The notes beneath the pieces are model-generated. The model saw only the letters and a program-made list of their open reading frames with translations. It did no database searches and was not told where the DNA came from. The translations under genes and the position numbers were made by a program. DNA of 64,000 bases, from contig NZ_PGUW01000005.1 in the NCBI RefSeq assembly GCF_002863565.1, positions 186,001-250,000 on the forward strand. The letters are read 5' to 3'. Position 1 is the first letter of the stretch. Each line of letters begins with the position of its first letter. Positions 16,390-26,315 of this stretch are shown here, one piece after another. This DNA comes from Bacillus sp. V5-8f (GTDB lineage Bacteria > Bacillota > Bacilli > Bacillales > DSM-1321).

Positions 16390-17700
16390 TTACTTCTCTT
16401 CTCCAAACATGCTACTCGCCTTTTCCCTGCCCGGAAGGATCAGGTTTAAAAGCACACCGATAATTGCTGCTAGCGCCATTCCTGAAAGTGATACAGCATC
16501 AGACAGCTTTACATAGGCACCGCCTACCCCGATGACCAGGATGACGGAAGCGATGATGAGATTTCTGTTATTTCCAAAATCAACTTTATTATCAATCAAC
16601 ATACGAAGGCCGCTGGATGCGATAATCCCAAACAGCAGGATGGAGATGCCACCCATGACAGCCTGTGGTATGGAACTGATTACTGCAGATATCTTACCGA
16701 TAAAGCCGAACAGAATCGCTATTGTGGCTGCTCCACCGATGATATAAACACTAAATGCGCGGGTTATCGCCAAAACCCCGATATTTTCACCGTAAGATGT
16801 AAGCGGCGGCCCACCGATAATCGAGCCTAGCACAATTCCGAAACCGTCGCCAGCAATGGAGCGGTGGAGACCAGGTTTTTTGATAAAATTCTTTCCTACT
16901 ACTTTACTAAGCACCATTTGGTGGCCGATATGTTCGGCCATCGTAACGATTGCAACAGGAACCATTATCACGATGACTTCCCATGAGAAATTCGGTGTAT
17001 ATGTTGCGAAAGGTATCATGAAATCTGGCATTTGGAACCATTTGGCTTTTGCAATCCCGCTAAAGTCGATAATTCCCGCAATATAGGCGGAGATATAGCC
17101 TGCAATGATCCCCATCAGGATCGGTATCAGTTTAAGAAACCCTCGTGCAAAGATAGAGCATATAATCGTTACCCCAAGTGTGATAAGCGCAACAGTGATA
17201 TGAGTTGTACTGTAGACAAGTTCACCGGCTGGCGCCCCTGGATTTTCGTACATGGCCATATTGACCGCCGTACCTGCAAGCCCCAAACCAATGACAATGA
17301 TGACCGGGCCGACTACAACCGGAGGCAAGAGCTCCATCAACCAATTAAGTCCCACCCTCTTGATGATTAAAGCGATCATTCCATATACCAAGCCTGCGAA
17401 AAAGCATCCGATCATTGCCGATTCCGGACCACCCATCGCTTTTGCCGCAATAATCGGCGCTATGAAAGCGAAGGAAGACCCAAGATAAGCAGGTATTTGC
17501 CCCTTTGTAATTAACAGGTATGATAATGTTCCAAGACCGCTCGATATTAACGCGATCCCCGGACTTAACCCAACTAGGAACGGCACTAAAACCGTTGCCC
17601 CGAACATTGCGAATAAATGCTGCATGCTTAATGTTATCCATTGAACCGGTGAAGGTACATCCCTCACATCAAGGACCACATCTCTTCTAGTTTCTTCCAT
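16390..17700 (-). CDS. pyrP: Uracil permease
   Basis: Uracil-proton symporter of the NCS2 (nucleobase:cation symporter) family, in the cytoplasmic membrane. The 436-residue protein begins with the soluble segment MEETRRDVVLDVRDVP, followed by about 14 hydrophobic segments; QHLFAMFGATVLVPFLVG and the glycine-rich GGPPLTSYGENIGVLAITR are characteristic. It lies between pyrR and pyrB with a PyrR attenuator on each side, so salvage uptake is repressed with de novo synthesis. The Shine-Dalgarno is GGGGG. Confidence 0.95.
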   Translation of the reverse strand: MEETRRDVVLDVRDVPSPVQWITLSMQHLFAMFGATVLVPFLVGLSPGIALISSGLGTLSYLLITKGQIPAYLGSSFAFIAPIIAAKAMGGPESAMIGCFFAGLVYGMIALIIKRVGLNWLMELLPPVVVGPVIIVIGLGLAGTAVNMAMYENPGAPAGELVYSTTHITVALITLGVTIICSIFARGFLKLIPILMGIIAGYISAYIAGIIDFSGIAKAKWFQMPDFMIPFATYTPNFSWEVIVIMVPVAIVTMAEHIGHQMVLSKVVGKNFIKKPGLHRSIAGDGFGIVLGSIIGGPPLTSYGENIGVLAITRAFSVYIIGGAATIAILFGFIGKISAVISSIPQAVMGGISILLFGIIASSGLRMLIDNKVDFGNNRNLIIASVILVIGVGGAYVKLSDAVSLSGMALAAIIGVLLNLILPGREKASSMFGEEK

Positions 17701-17724
17701 AAAAACGTTTCCCCCTAAACCCTT

Positions 17725-17841
17725 TTAAAAGTCCTCTTTACGGCGAGGCAAAGAGGACAAGGAATGTTAATTCTAACATTGTTCCCTTTATGGCCTCGCA
17801 GGACCATTTAAAAAGGTTTCTTATTGTCGCCTCACTGGGCT
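17725..17841 (-). promoter_or_regulatory. PyrR attenuator in the pyrR-pyrP gap
   Basis: The main PyrR hairpin is TGGTCCTGCGAGGCCA (17791-17806), with stem GGTC/GGCC and loop CTGCGA. A terminator stem GTCCTCTTT/AAAGAGGAC (17731-17739 and 17750-17758) follows with a short T-run. A second motif AGCCCAGTGAGGCG (17828-17841), with loop CAGTGA, lies just upstream and resembles the consensus at 12 of 14 positions. Only one such hairpin is expected per attenuator. Confidence 0.85.
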
Positions 17842-17909
17842 GGCGGCGTTGGTTTGCCATAGGAATTGGCAGGTTTTAGCCGACGAACCGGCTGCCAGGA
17901 GGCTTCTTG

Positions 17910-18590
<681 letters not shown>

Positions 18591-18607
18591 TTATTTTCAT
18601 TATGTCC

Positions 18608-18636
18608 ATAATAAAAGTTATTATCAGCCATGTCAA
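18608..18636 (-). promoter_or_regulatory. Sigma-A promoter of the pyr operon
   Basis: TTGACA (18631-18636) and TATTAT (18608-18613) are separated by 17 bases, a near-consensus sigma-A promoter on the minus strand. It overlaps the rluD stop codon. Transcription would begin near 18600, just before the first PyrR hairpin. Confidence 0.85.
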
Positions 18637-19550
18637 TCACTTTTTCGTAAAGATTCCAGAACATGTTCAAAGTCCTCCGGAAGAGGTGCTTCAAACTCCA
18701 TGTATTCTCCCGTCCTTGGATGGATAAACCCCAGGATTCCTGCATGAAGAGCCTGTCCTTCTATACTAGTCAAGGTCTTCTTTGGTCCGTATTTAGGGTC
18801 TCCGGCAAGCGGATAGCCGATATACTTCATATGGACGCGTATTTGATGGGTACGTCCGGTTTCAAGCTGGCACTCAACCAAGGTGAAGTTATGAAACTTT
18901 TCGAGCACCCTGAAATGAGTAACTGCATTCCTGGCATTCTCTTCGGTTACAGTCATGCTTTGCCGGTCTTTTTTATCGCGTCCAATCGGTGCGTCGATTG
19001 TCCCATGGTCATGCGGGATTACGCCATGAACGATTGCCTTATACTTTCGAGTTACCGTTTTATCCACGAGCTGCTGTACCAGGCTTTCGTGGGCCATATC
19101 ATTTTTTGCTACCATTAACAGGCCGGATGTATCCTTATCAATCCGGTGGACAATACCTGGACGCATCACACCATTTATGCCAGATAGGTCTTTGCAGTGG
19201 GCCATCAGTCCGTTGACAAGCGTCCCTGTCGTATGCCCTGGTGCCGGATGGACCACCATTCCCCGCGGTTTGTTGACGACCAGGACATCTCCATCTTCAT
19301 AGTAGATGTCCAGGTTCATTTCCTCAGGCAATATATCCAACTCTTCCAGTTCAGGCAGGTCTACTTCGATATGGTCCCCTGGGCTGCATTTATAGTTCGA
19401 TTTAATGGAAGCCCCATTTACAAGGACACGGCCATCCTTAATTAACTGCTGTACAAAGGATCTTGACCACTCTTCATTCAACCCACTGAGCACCTTGTCT
19501 ATCCTTTCTCTTGCAAATGTTTCATCCAGCGTGTATGTTACATTATCCAT
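18633..19550 (-). CDS. rluD: 23S rRNA pseudouridine synthase, RluD family
   Basis: Converts specific 23S rRNA uridines to pseudouridine. The 305-residue protein has an N-terminal S4 RNA-binding domain (about 14-60) and a catalytic domain with HRIDKDTSG at 135-143, Asp138 being the nucleophile. B. subtilis calls the gene at this position ylyB. The exact target sites (1911/1915/1917 in the E. coli enzyme) are inferred from family membership. The start overlaps lspA by 8 bases. The pyr promoter lies over its stop codon. Confidence 0.92.
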   Translation of the reverse strand: MDNVTYTLDETFARERIDKVLSGLNEEWSRSFVQQLIKDGRVLVNGASIKSNYKCSPGDHIEVDLPELEELDILPEEMNLDIYYEDGDVLVVNKPRGMVVHPAPGHTTGTLVNGLMAHCKDLSGINGVMRPGIVHRIDKDTSGLLMVAKNDMAHESLVQQLVDKTVTRKYKAIVHGVIPHDHGTIDAPIGRDKKDRQSMTVTEENARNAVTHFRVLEKFHNFTLVECQLETGRTHQIRVHMKYIGYPLAGDPKYGPKKTLTSIEGQALHAGILGFIHPRTGEYMEFEAPLPEDFEHVLESLRKSD

Positions 19551-20013
19551 TCTTCGTCTCCTTCGAACGCTTTTCTTCCAAAAGCATGTAGATGATCATT
19601 AACCCTACCCCAATTGTCAGGGCCGAATCCGCAATGTTGAAAATCGGGAAATTATAACTAAAAATATACGTATTAATAAAGTCCACCACTTCTTTTCTCG
19701 CTATACGGTCAATGAAATTACCAATCGCTCCCCCGAGCATCAAGCCGAGCGATACACCCAATAGCGTGCTTTGTCTCCCCATTTTCTGAAGATAATAGAC
19801 AAGGCTGACCACAACAACTACCGTTATGATGTAAAAAAACCACATCTGCCCCTGTAAAATTCCCCAGGCCGCCCCGCGGTTCCGGTGGGAGGTTATGTAT
19901 AAAAAATCCTGAATAATTGCGATACTCTCCCCAAGCTCCATATTTTTCACTACTAGCCATTTTGTCAGTTGATCAAGCGCAATCACAAACAGGGCAATGA
20001 AATAATAGAACAC
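19543..20013 (-). CDS. lspA: Lipoprotein signal peptidase
   Basis: Signal peptidase II, an aspartyl protease in the membrane that cleaves prolipoproteins before the lipidated Cys. The 156-residue protein has four hydrophobic segments and the catalytic aspartates in GNFIDR (Asp102) and NIADSA (Asp129). It uses a GTG start with GGGGGAT 8 bases before it. It sits between ileS and rluD. B. subtilis carries ylyA between ileS and lspA; that gene is absent here. Confidence 0.96.
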   Translation of the reverse strand: MFYYFIALFVIALDQLTKWLVVKNMELGESIAIIQDFLYITSHRNRGAAWGILQGQMWFFYIITVVVVVSLVYYLQKMGRQSTLLGVSLGLMLGGAIGNFIDRIARKEVVDFINTYIFSYNFPIFNIADSALTIGVGLMIIYMLLEEKRSKETKNG

Positions 20014-20098
20014 CTTTTATCCCCCAAACTATGTAAAAGTTTCTTCTGAATTGTAGCATAATCTAAAAAAATTGCCTAATTACATATACCTGAAAGAA

Positions 20099-20130
20099 AA
20101 GGGAGCGTAAGCAAAGTGCTCCGCTCCCTT
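20099..20130 (-). terminator. Terminator after ileS
   Basis: A perfect 9-bp stem AAGGGAGCG/CGCTCCCTT with a 14-base loop, followed on the minus strand by TTTTC. It lies just past the ileS stop and separates ileS from lspA. Confidence 0.82.
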
Positions 20131-20135
20131 GTTCA

Positions 20136-22907
20136 TTATTGATTTACTGAATAGTGTTCTTCTACAACTGTGGCACAGCGCGGGCATAGGGTTGGATGCT
20201 CTTCCACTTTCCCGACTTCTTCAGAAACATTCCAGCAGCGTTCACATGTCTCGCCTTCAGCTTTGGAAACAACGATAGCTGCTTTGTCAAGCTTAAGCGC
20301 CTGTTCCGGAGCTGAGTCAAAATTGCCTCCGACCTCAAACGCAGAAACGATGAACAACTGCTCAAGATTCTCATCAATGCTATCCAGCAATTGCTTCACA
20401 CCGTCATTTACATAAACCGTTACTTTTGCATTTAGTGATTTCCCGATGATCTTTTCATTCCGTGCTTCTTCCAAAGCTTTTAGCACATCATCTCGAAGCG
20501 ACATGAATGCGTTCCGTTTCTCTTCAATTTCGACTGCATTTGCGACTTCGAATCCATCAGGCATCAGTGTCAATTGGACGCTTTCTTCCGTTACGCCTGG
20601 AATGAAAGCCCATACCTCATCTGCTGTATGGGAAAGAATTGGTGAAACCAATTTTACAAGCACAAGCAGTGACTCGTAAAGGACCGTCTGGATTGCCCGC
20701 CTTTCCGTGCTATCTGGTGCTTCACAGTATAAGATGTCTTTTGCATAATCCAGGTAGAATGCACTCAGGTCAAGCGTACAGAAATTGTTCACCAAATGGT
20801 AGATGGTTGCGAACTCATAGTTGTCATAAGCCTGCTTTGCCTGTTTTACAAGCTTATTCAATTTAATGAGCATATACTGGTCAACTTCTCGAAGCTCACC
20901 TAAAGAAACTTTATCGGCTTCAGGATTGAACCCGTCGAGGTTTCCAAGAAGGAAACGGAACGTATTTCTGATTTTCCGGTATACCTCGGCAACCTGCTTT
21001 AAAATCGGATCAGATACGCGGACATCTGATTGATAATCAACGGAAGCAACCCACAGCCTCAAAATATCTGCGCCAAGCTGGTTCATTACCTTTGCAGGGA
21101 CAACTACGTTTCCGATCGATTTACTCATTTTTCTTCCTTCGCCATCCAATGCAAAACCATGGCTTAGCACGCCCTTATATGGCGCTTTTCCGCTAACAGC
21201 GACACTAGTGGAAAGAGAAGAGTTGAACCAGCCGCGGTATTGGTCCGATCCTTCTAAATATAGGTCAGCAGGACGCTCAAGGCCATCCCGTTCTACCAGC
21301 ACAGCCTGATGTGAAGATCCTGAATCAAACCATACGTCCATGATATCCGTTTCCTTCGTGAATTTTCCGTTCGGGCTGCTTTCATGCGTGAAGCCTTCAG
21401 GAAGCAGGTCCTTCGCATCGCGCTCGAACCAAACATTCGAACCGTGCTCACGGAATAGGGTTGAAACATGTTCAATGGTTTCGTCTGTGATAATCGGGTC
21501 ACCGTTTTCGGCATAGAATACAGGAATAGGAACACCCCATGCACGCTGGCGGGAAATACACCAGTCCCCACGGTCACGGACCATATTATGCAGGCGTGTT
21601 TCTCCCCATGCAGGAACCCACTTGGTCTCTTCCACTGCTTTTAAGAGATCCTGGCGGAAATCTTTGATGGAAGCAAACCACTGCGCTGTTGCACGGAAAA
21701 TGGTCGGCTTCTTCGTACGCCAGTCATGCGGATAAGAGTGAGTGATGAATGAAAGCTTTAAAAGTGCTCCTGCTTCCTGGAGCTTTTCTGTGATTGCCTT
21801 ATTCGCTTCATCATAAAATAATCCTTCAAACTCGCCTGCTTCCCTGGTCATGTAACCTTTTTCATCAACAGGGCAAAGCACTTCCAGCCCGTATTTCTGG
21901 CCCACTAGAAAATCGTCTTCCCCGTGGCCAGGAGCAGTATGAACACAACCTGTACCGGCGTCCGTTGTTACATGTTCACCCAATACAACAAGTGATTCCC
22001 GGTCAAATAAAGGATGCTTTGCTACTGCTCTTTCGAGTTCAGTCCCTTTCAACGTCTTCACTACGCTAGGGCTTTCCCATCCTACTTCTTTGGCTACGGA
22101 CTCGAGCAATGCTTCTGCAACTAAGAATTTTTCTCCATCCGCTTTCACAACTACATAAGTTAATTCAGGATGAAGGGCAATACCCTGATTGGCTGGAATC
22201 GTCCATGGAGTTGTAGTCCAGATTACAATCTTGACTCCTTCTTCAACTGCCCCTTTTCCATCAGTTACCTCAAAGGCAACATAAATGGATGCAGAACGCT
22301 TATCCTGGTATTCAATTTCTGCTTCCGCCAGTGCAGATTCACTGGAAGGTGACCAGTAAACAGGCTTCAAGCCTTTGTAAATATATCCTTTCTTCGCCAT
22401 ATCTCCAAAAACTTTAATCTGTTGTGCTTCATATTCAGGCTTTAATGTAATATACGGATTTTCCCAGTCACCGCGCACTCCCAGACGCTTAAATTGCTCA
22501 CGCTGGTTATTGATCTGTTCATAGGCGTATTCTTCACAAAGCTTGCGGAACTCAGCTACACTCATTTCCTTCCGTTTAACCCCTTTTTTTGTTAAGGCAG
22601 TTTCAATTGGAAGGCCGTGTGTATCCCAGCCTGGCACATAAGGAGCGTGGAATCCGCTCATTGATTTATAACGGACAATGAAATCCTTTAAAATTTTATT
22701 TAATGCGTGGCCCATATGGATATCGCCGTTTGCATATGGCGGCCCGTCATGCAGGATAAATAAAGGGCGACCATTTGTGTGTTCCTGGACCTTGTTATAG
22801 ATATCTGTTTCTTCCCATTTTTCCTGGATTTCCGGCTCTCGCTTTGGCAGGTTTCCCCGCATTGGAAATTCAGTTTTTGGCATCAATAACGTATCTTTGT
22901 ATTCCAT
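20136..22907 (-). CDS. ileS: Isoleucyl-tRNA synthetase
   Basis: Charges tRNA-Ile. I start it at [14 protein letters not shown] (923 residues), since GGAGG sits 7 bases before this ATG; the ATG two codons upstream is only 1 base from the same Shine-Dalgarno. It has the class I signatures [11 protein letters not shown] (HIGH) and [10 protein letters not shown] (KMSKS), an editing domain between them, and a C-terminal zinc finger with CERCW and CPRC. Regulation is by the isoleucine T-box immediately upstream. Confidence 0.97.
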   Translation of the reverse strand: MEYKDTLLMPKTEFPMRGNLPKREPEIQEKWEETDIYNKVQEHTNGRPLFILHDGPPYANGDIHMGHALNKILKDFIVRYKSMSGFHAPYVPGWDTHGLPIETALTKKGVKRKEMSVAEFRKLCEEYAYEQINNQREQFKRLGVRGDWENPYITLKPEYEAQQIKVFGDMAKKGYIYKGLKPVYWSPSSESALAEAEIEYQDKRSASIYVAFEVTDGKGAVEEGVKIVIWTTTPWTIPANQGIALHPELTYVVVKADGEKFLVAEALLESVAKEVGWESPSVVKTLKGTELERAVAKHPLFDRESLVVLGEHVTTDAGTGCVHTAPGHGEDDFLVGQKYGLEVLCPVDEKGYMTREAGEFEGLFYDEANKAITEKLQEAGALLKLSFITHSYPHDWRTKKPTIFRATAQWFASIKDFRQDLLKAVEETKWVPAWGETRLHNMVRDRGDWCISRQRAWGVPIPVFYAENGDPIITDETIEHVSTLFREHGSNVWFERDAKDLLPEGFTHESSPNGKFTKETDIMDVWFDSGSSHQAVLVERDGLERPADLYLEGSDQYRGWFNSSLSTSVAVSGKAPYKGVLSHGFALDGEGRKMSKSIGNVVVPAKVMNQLGADILRLWVASVDYQSDVRVSDPILKQVAEVYRKIRNTFRFLLGNLDGFNPEADKVSLGELREVDQYMLIKLNKLVKQAKQAYDNYEFATIYHLVNNFCTLDLSAFYLDYAKDILYCEAPDSTERRAIQTVLYESLLVLVKLVSPILSHTADEVWAFIPGVTEESVQLTLMPDGFEVANAVEIEEKRNAFMSLRDDVLKALEEARNEKIIGKSLNAKVTVYVNDGVKQLLDSIDENLEQLFIVSAFEVGGNFDSAPEQALKLDKAAIVVSKAEGETCERCWNVSEEVGKVEEHPTLCPRCATVVEEHYSVNQ

Positions 22908-22974
22908 TTCCATTCCTCCATATTTTAGGCATATCATAATCGATAAAGGGGGCGTTATTATTTATCAGGAAATA

Positions 22975-23270
22975 AAAAAAGCCCTCTCATCCCAATATAG
23001 GGACGAGAAAGCTTTGTTTTTTCCCGCGGTACCACCCTGGTTAGACAGGAATAAGGCTATTTAATGCTGCCGGATCCATATCCTCTTAAGCATCCGTAAC
23101 GTGAATGATCCGCCTCATTTACTTCCAATAGGGTTCAATTCGGAACTCAAGGGTGATCTTCGGTTTCTTCGCCTATGCCGGGCTTCCACCGCTCCCGGCT
23201 CGCTTATTTCAAGGAAAAATCCTTCTTTCATAGGGGAATTGAAGAAACGTACTGTCCCTTTCATCGTATT
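22975..23270 (-). promoter_or_regulatory. Isoleucine T-box riboswitch of ileS
   Basis: The T-box AGGGTGGTACCGCG lies at 23025-23038, followed by a terminator stem with a run of seven T (22975-23014). The stem I base pairs AAGGG near 23255-23259 with CCCTT near 23149-23153, enclosing AGTA on one side and GAAGATCA on the other. The specifier codon is therefore ATC (23155-23157), isoleucine. Uncharged tRNA-Ile should favour antitermination. Confidence 0.94.
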
Positions 23271-23297
23271 AATATCGATATGAATGATTTTTTTAAA

Positions 23298-23327
23298 ATT
23301 ATATGCGAAATACGTGCTAAACGTCAA
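23298..23327 (-). promoter_or_regulatory. Sigma-A promoter of ileS
   Basis: TTGACG (23322-23327) and TATAAT (23298-23303) with an 18-base spacer lie just upstream of T-box stem I on the minus strand. They are only about 10 bases past the divIVA stop. Confidence 0.78.
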
Positions 23328-23336
23328 GAGACCGCG

Positions 23337-23840
23337 TTATACTTCCTCGCTGACCTTCAATTCAGTTGCATCGATTTCGTATTCCAAAAGCTTATCCCAG
23401 TCATCATTATCCAGCAAATCCAGTTGTGCCTCCACAAGCATTTTAAAACGGGTGCGGAATACCTTTGACTGTTTCTTCAGTTCTTCGATATCCATGGCGA
23501 TTTTTCTCGCCTTTGACAAGGAATCGTTCACAATACGGTCTGCGTTCTTCTCCGCTTCCTTTATAATCAGCTTTGCTTCTTTCTGTGCATTCCTCTTTAC
23601 TTCTTCTCCCGCTTCCTGGGCAATAACAATTGATTTATTCAGCGTTTCTTCGATACTTGTAAAATGGCCAAGGCGATCATATACTTCATTCAATTTGTTT
23701 TCAAGTTCCTTTTTTTCACGAAGGATTATTTCATAGTCTTTGATAATCTGGTCAAGGAACTCATTTACCTCGTCCTCATCGTATCCACGAAATCCCTTGC
23801 TGAATTCTTTATTATGTATGTCCAATGGGGTCAGGGTCAT
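23337..23840 (-). CDS. divIVA: Cell division / polarity protein DivIVA
   Basis: Membrane-curvature-sensing coiled-coil protein that marks septa and poles, placing MinJ/MinD and anchoring the chromosome origin in sporulation. The 167-residue protein has the conserved membrane-binding N-terminus (DIHNKEFSKGFRGYDEDEVN) and then heptad-rich coiled coil to about residue 150. A good GGAGGTG precedes the ATG. It lies between ylmH and ileS as in B. subtilis. Confidence 0.96.
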   Translation of the reverse strand: MTLTPLDIHNKEFSKGFRGYDEDEVNEFLDQIIKDYEIILREKKELENKLNEVYDRLGHFTSIEETLNKSIVIAQEAGEEVKRNAQKEAKLIIKEAEKNADRIVNDSLSKARKIAMDIEELKKQSKVFRTRFKMLVEAQLDLLDNDDWDKLLEYEIDATELKVSEEV

Positions 23841-23972
23841 AGGGGCACCTCCAAAACGATTTTGCGCTCTTTTATTATACTATTCTACGTTTCGACAACA
23901 AATTTGTAAATCCTTCTTCGTTTTATTTATTAATTGATAAAAAAAGAAACCTGGCAGAGCTGGTAACATGCC

Positions 23973-24749
23973 TCATGATTTCATTCTGCCCACGGTAACT
24001 TTCCATTTATCTTTTTTCGTTTTGCCGTCTATCGACAGGATTTTACAGCGGCCAAAACCGCGGACCGAAAGAATATCGCCTTCCAAGCATTCATCTGATG
24101 AACTGTCTGTTTGCTTGAAATTCAATTTCACCTTCCCTGAGGCAATCAAGGCTTGGGCCTTTTGTCGGGAGATGTTGGTCACGGACGAAATCATGGCGTC
24201 AATCCTCGTGGAGCTTACAGTAATGGTTTGTTCATCCCATTGTTCATCAGTCTCTATAATTTCACCCAGGTTCCTTTTTTTAAGGCTGATGGAGGCTTTA
24301 CCAATTTTCTCTAGATTTGCAACTAAATAATCCTCGATTTCCGTGGCCGCCACAAATTGAATGCTGTCACCAGAAATGATGATATCTCCAAACTTCTCCC
24401 TCTTGAGGCCTAGTGACATTAACGTACCAAGCACTTGGCGGTGGTCGATCGAGACAAACTTTTTCGGGTAGATCAGCTCGAATAAAGAAACCTGAAAATC
24501 TTCTTTTTGGGGAATGAAATAGGCAGGGCAGAGAATTGCTCGTTTTCGTTCAGCATCCATACTGACGCCGAACATGTATATCGATATCTCCTCATCATTT
24601 CCGAGCAATGTCCGTAAGATCTGCTGAGCACGGGGATCAAGAAAATCCGTCAGTTTAGGAGCATATTGGTTTCTTGCTTGTCCGATCCAATTCAGGGCCT
24701 GATCGATGAATTCCTTTTCTTCCGGCCTGAAGTGCTGATAAATACTCAT
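23973..24749 (-). CDS. ylmH: S4-domain RNA-binding protein YlmH
   Basis: A 258-residue protein with an N-terminal conserved region and a C-terminal S4 RNA-binding domain (from about 178, with SSVTNISRQKAQALIASGKVKLN). B. subtilis YlmH has, to my knowledge, been connected to ribosome-associated quality control as a factor similar to RqcP; this window also encodes RqcH. The start MSIYQHFRPEEKEF has AAAGGAG upstream; the frame stays open for 36 codons before it, but those fall in the structured leader and are not family-like. It is the penultimate gene of the ylm-divIVA group. Confidence 0.92.
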   Translation of the reverse strand: MSIYQHFRPEEKEFIDQALNWIGQARNQYAPKLTDFLDPRAQQILRTLLGNDEEISIYMFGVSMDAERKRAILCPAYFIPQKEDFQVSLFELIYPKKFVSIDHRQVLGTLMSLGLKREKFGDIIISGDSIQFVAATEIEDYLVANLEKIGKASISLKKRNLGEIIETDEQWDEQTITVSSTRIDAMISSVTNISRQKAQALIASGKVKLNFKQTDSSSDECLEGDILSVRGFGRCKILSIDGKTKKDKWKVTVGRMKS

Positions 24750-24763
24750 ATACGTTGTACTCC

Positions 24764-24893
24764 TTTTACAACTATGTTCCATGAAGCAGAAAGGACCAAC
24801 CTCTAAAAGACAGGTTGCCCGAGGGGGCATACAAGATGTGTAGAAGCCCCTTGTCACTTGGTCTTTAAGTTTGGTTGGTCACGCAAGACGCGT
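24764..24893 (-). promoter_or_regulatory. Structured leader upstream of ylmH (candidate)
   Basis: This 140-base gap holds several complementary arms on the minus strand. GACCAACC (24880-24873) can pair perfectly with GGTTGGTC (24801-24794). The latter overlaps AGGTTG (24803-24798), which can instead pair with CAACCT (24817-24812). Between them, GGGGC/GCCCC (24850-24846 with 24828-24824) competes with ACAAG/CTTGT. I do not recognise a known riboswitch class. The competing pairings are seen directly; regulatory function is inferred. Confidence 0.4.
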
Positions 24894-25157
24894 CTATGCA
24901 AGCCATCTAAATAGCTGGAATAGGCCGTTTCCGGCAAATTGCAAGACAAGCAGTGCCACGATAGGCGAGAAATCGATCATGGCAATCGATGGAATGAATC
25001 GCCTAAAAGGCTCTAAATATGGTTCACATATCCTAGCTAAAAAACGTCCAATTGATGTCTCCCTTGCACTCGGAAACCATGACATCAATATGTACACGAT
25101 TAAGGCATAGGAATAAATCCTAATCGCGGTCGATAGAATGTCAAATAACAAAAGCAT
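24894..25157 (-). CDS. ylmG: YggT family membrane protein YlmG
   Basis: An 87-residue membrane protein of the YggT family with two hydrophobic stretches (about 1-24 and 58-80) separated by a basic loop containing [16 protein letters not shown], the family signature. Plant and cyanobacterial homologues affect nucleoid or division organisation; the bacterial role is not settled. It follows sepF by 6 bases, so it is in the same transcript. Confidence 0.9.
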   Translation of the reverse strand: MLLLFDILSTAIRIYSYALIVYILMSWFPSARETSIGRFLARICEPYLEPFRRFIPSIAMIDFSPIVALLVLQFAGNGLFQLFRWLA

Positions 25158-25163
25158 TAAATT

Positions 25164-25619
25164 TTACCACCTCGTATTGTCATACTCATCTTCAAGGGCA
25201 AAACCACTAATGGTTCCGGATACATCCACATTATCCGGGGTGCACAGGAAAATGTCCGTTCCTATTTTTTGAATATCTCCACTTATTGCATACACGGTCC
25301 CGCTAAGGAAGTCCACGATTCTTTTTGCCTGGTCATGCTGGATTCGCTGAAGGTTAACGACAACTGCACGGTGATTCTTCAGATGGTCTGCCACATCCTG
25401 TGCCTCCGCATATGCTCTTGGCTCCAATAATACCACTTTTGAGGATTTTTGTATGCTATGAAGACTTACAACGTTCTGGTTTGGTCCCGAAGAACCGGAC
25501 TGCTTGAAAGCGGGCTTAACCGTTTTTGGTTCCTGTACCTCTTGCTGGACTGTTTCTTCCCTGTATTCATATTCATCGTCAAGTGCAAAAAATGATTTAA
25601 ATTTGGATACGATTGACAT
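25164..25619 (-). CDS. sepF: Cell division protein SepF
   Basis: Binds FtsZ filaments and the membrane and helps shape the septum. The 151-residue protein starts with a short amphipathic segment [15 protein letters not shown] (membrane anchor), then an acidic/proline-containing linker, and the SepF core from about 58 ([20 protein letters not shown]) to the C-terminus. AAGGAGGT precedes the ATG. It lies in the ylm cluster between ylmE and ylmG, as in other Firmicutes. Confidence 0.95.
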   Translation of the reverse strand: MSIVSKFKSFFALDDEYEYREETVQQEVQEPKTVKPAFKQSGSSGPNQNVVSLHSIQKSSKVVLLEPRAYAEAQDVADHLKNHRAVVVNLQRIQHDQAKRIVDFLSGTVYAISGDIQKIGTDIFLCTPDNVDVSGTISGFALEDEYDNTRW

Positions 25620-25632
25620 AAAAGGTACCTCC

Positions 25633-26310
25633 TTATGAATCTTCGCCGACCAATGCAGTTCCTATACGGACCATGGTTGCTCCCTCTTCGATGGCAATCG
25701 GGAAATCATTGGACATGCCCATCGACAACTCCGTGCACGGCGCATATTCAAGGGCTTCATTCTGAATTTCGGATCGAAGCTGTTTTAGTTTATTAAAGCA
25801 TTCCCTTAGGACCGCCTCATCCTGGGTGAATGGCGCCATTGTCATCAAGCCGGCAACAATGATCTTATCGAATTTTTCCAGGTCCCTGACAAATTCGATA
25901 GCCGTGGAAGGGTCAATACCGTGCTTAGAGTCCTCCCCGGAAACATTGACCTGGACAAAGCATTTCACAGGTTTGTCCGCCTTCTTTTGAATTTCTTCAG
26001 CTAGTGAAATTCGGTCGAGCGAATGGATATATTCCACTTTATCTATGATGTTTTTTACTTTTCTCGTTTGCAGGCTACCAATGAAGTGAAAGTCGGCGCG
26101 GCCATTCAATTCGGCATATTTGGCCAAAAGCCCATCATCCCGGTTTTCCCCCAGATTTTTGATGCCAGCCTCCACTGCTTCAGTGGCCCGTCCGACAGAT
26201 ACATACTTGGTGACGGCAATAATCGTGATTTCTTGACGGCTTCTGCCGCTCTTTTCACAGGCTTGCTGGATTTTATCTTCAATATTTGCTAAATTATCTG
26301 CTACTTTCAC
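25633..26310 (-). CDS. ylmE: PLP homeostasis protein YlmE (YggS family)
   Basis: Pyridoxal phosphate-binding protein of the YggS/PROSC family, which balances PLP and affects amino-acid metabolism; it has no well-defined catalytic role. I start it at GTG ([15 protein letters not shown], 225 residues) because AAGGAGG lies just upstream and this avoids overlap with ylmD. The PLP lysine lies in [25 protein letters not shown] and [17 protein letters not shown] are family motifs. It follows ylmD by 5 bases. Confidence 0.93.
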   Translation of the reverse strand: MKVADNLANIEDKIQQACEKSGRSRQEITIIAVTKYVSVGRATEAVEAGIKNLGENRDDGLLAKYAELNGRADFHFIGSLQTRKVKNIIDKVEYIHSLDRISLAEEIQKKADKPVKCFVQVNVSGEDSKHGIDPSTAIEFVRDLEKFDKIIVAGLMTMAPFTQDEAVLRECFNKLKQLRSEIQNEALEYAPCTELSMGMSNDFPIAIEEGATMVRIGTALVGEDS

Positions 26311-26315
26311 TGATG

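Noticed and set aside
17843-17909. GC-rich inverted repeats AGCCG/CGGCT and GGCAG/CTGCC just after pyrR, considered as a pyrR terminator
   Set aside because: No T-run follows and pyrP needs readthrough; more likely part of the antiterminator.
20162-22352. Long opposite-strand and shifted frames inside ileS, and similar ones inside carB, yloB, ftsZ and murE
   Set aside because: They lie wholly within well-identified genes, lack ribosome binding sites and have no family-like motifs; they are shadows of codon bias.
24750-24857. 36-codon N-terminal extension of ylmH
   Set aside because: Frame is open but not family-like, overlaps the structured leader, and AAAGGAG marks the MSIYQ start.
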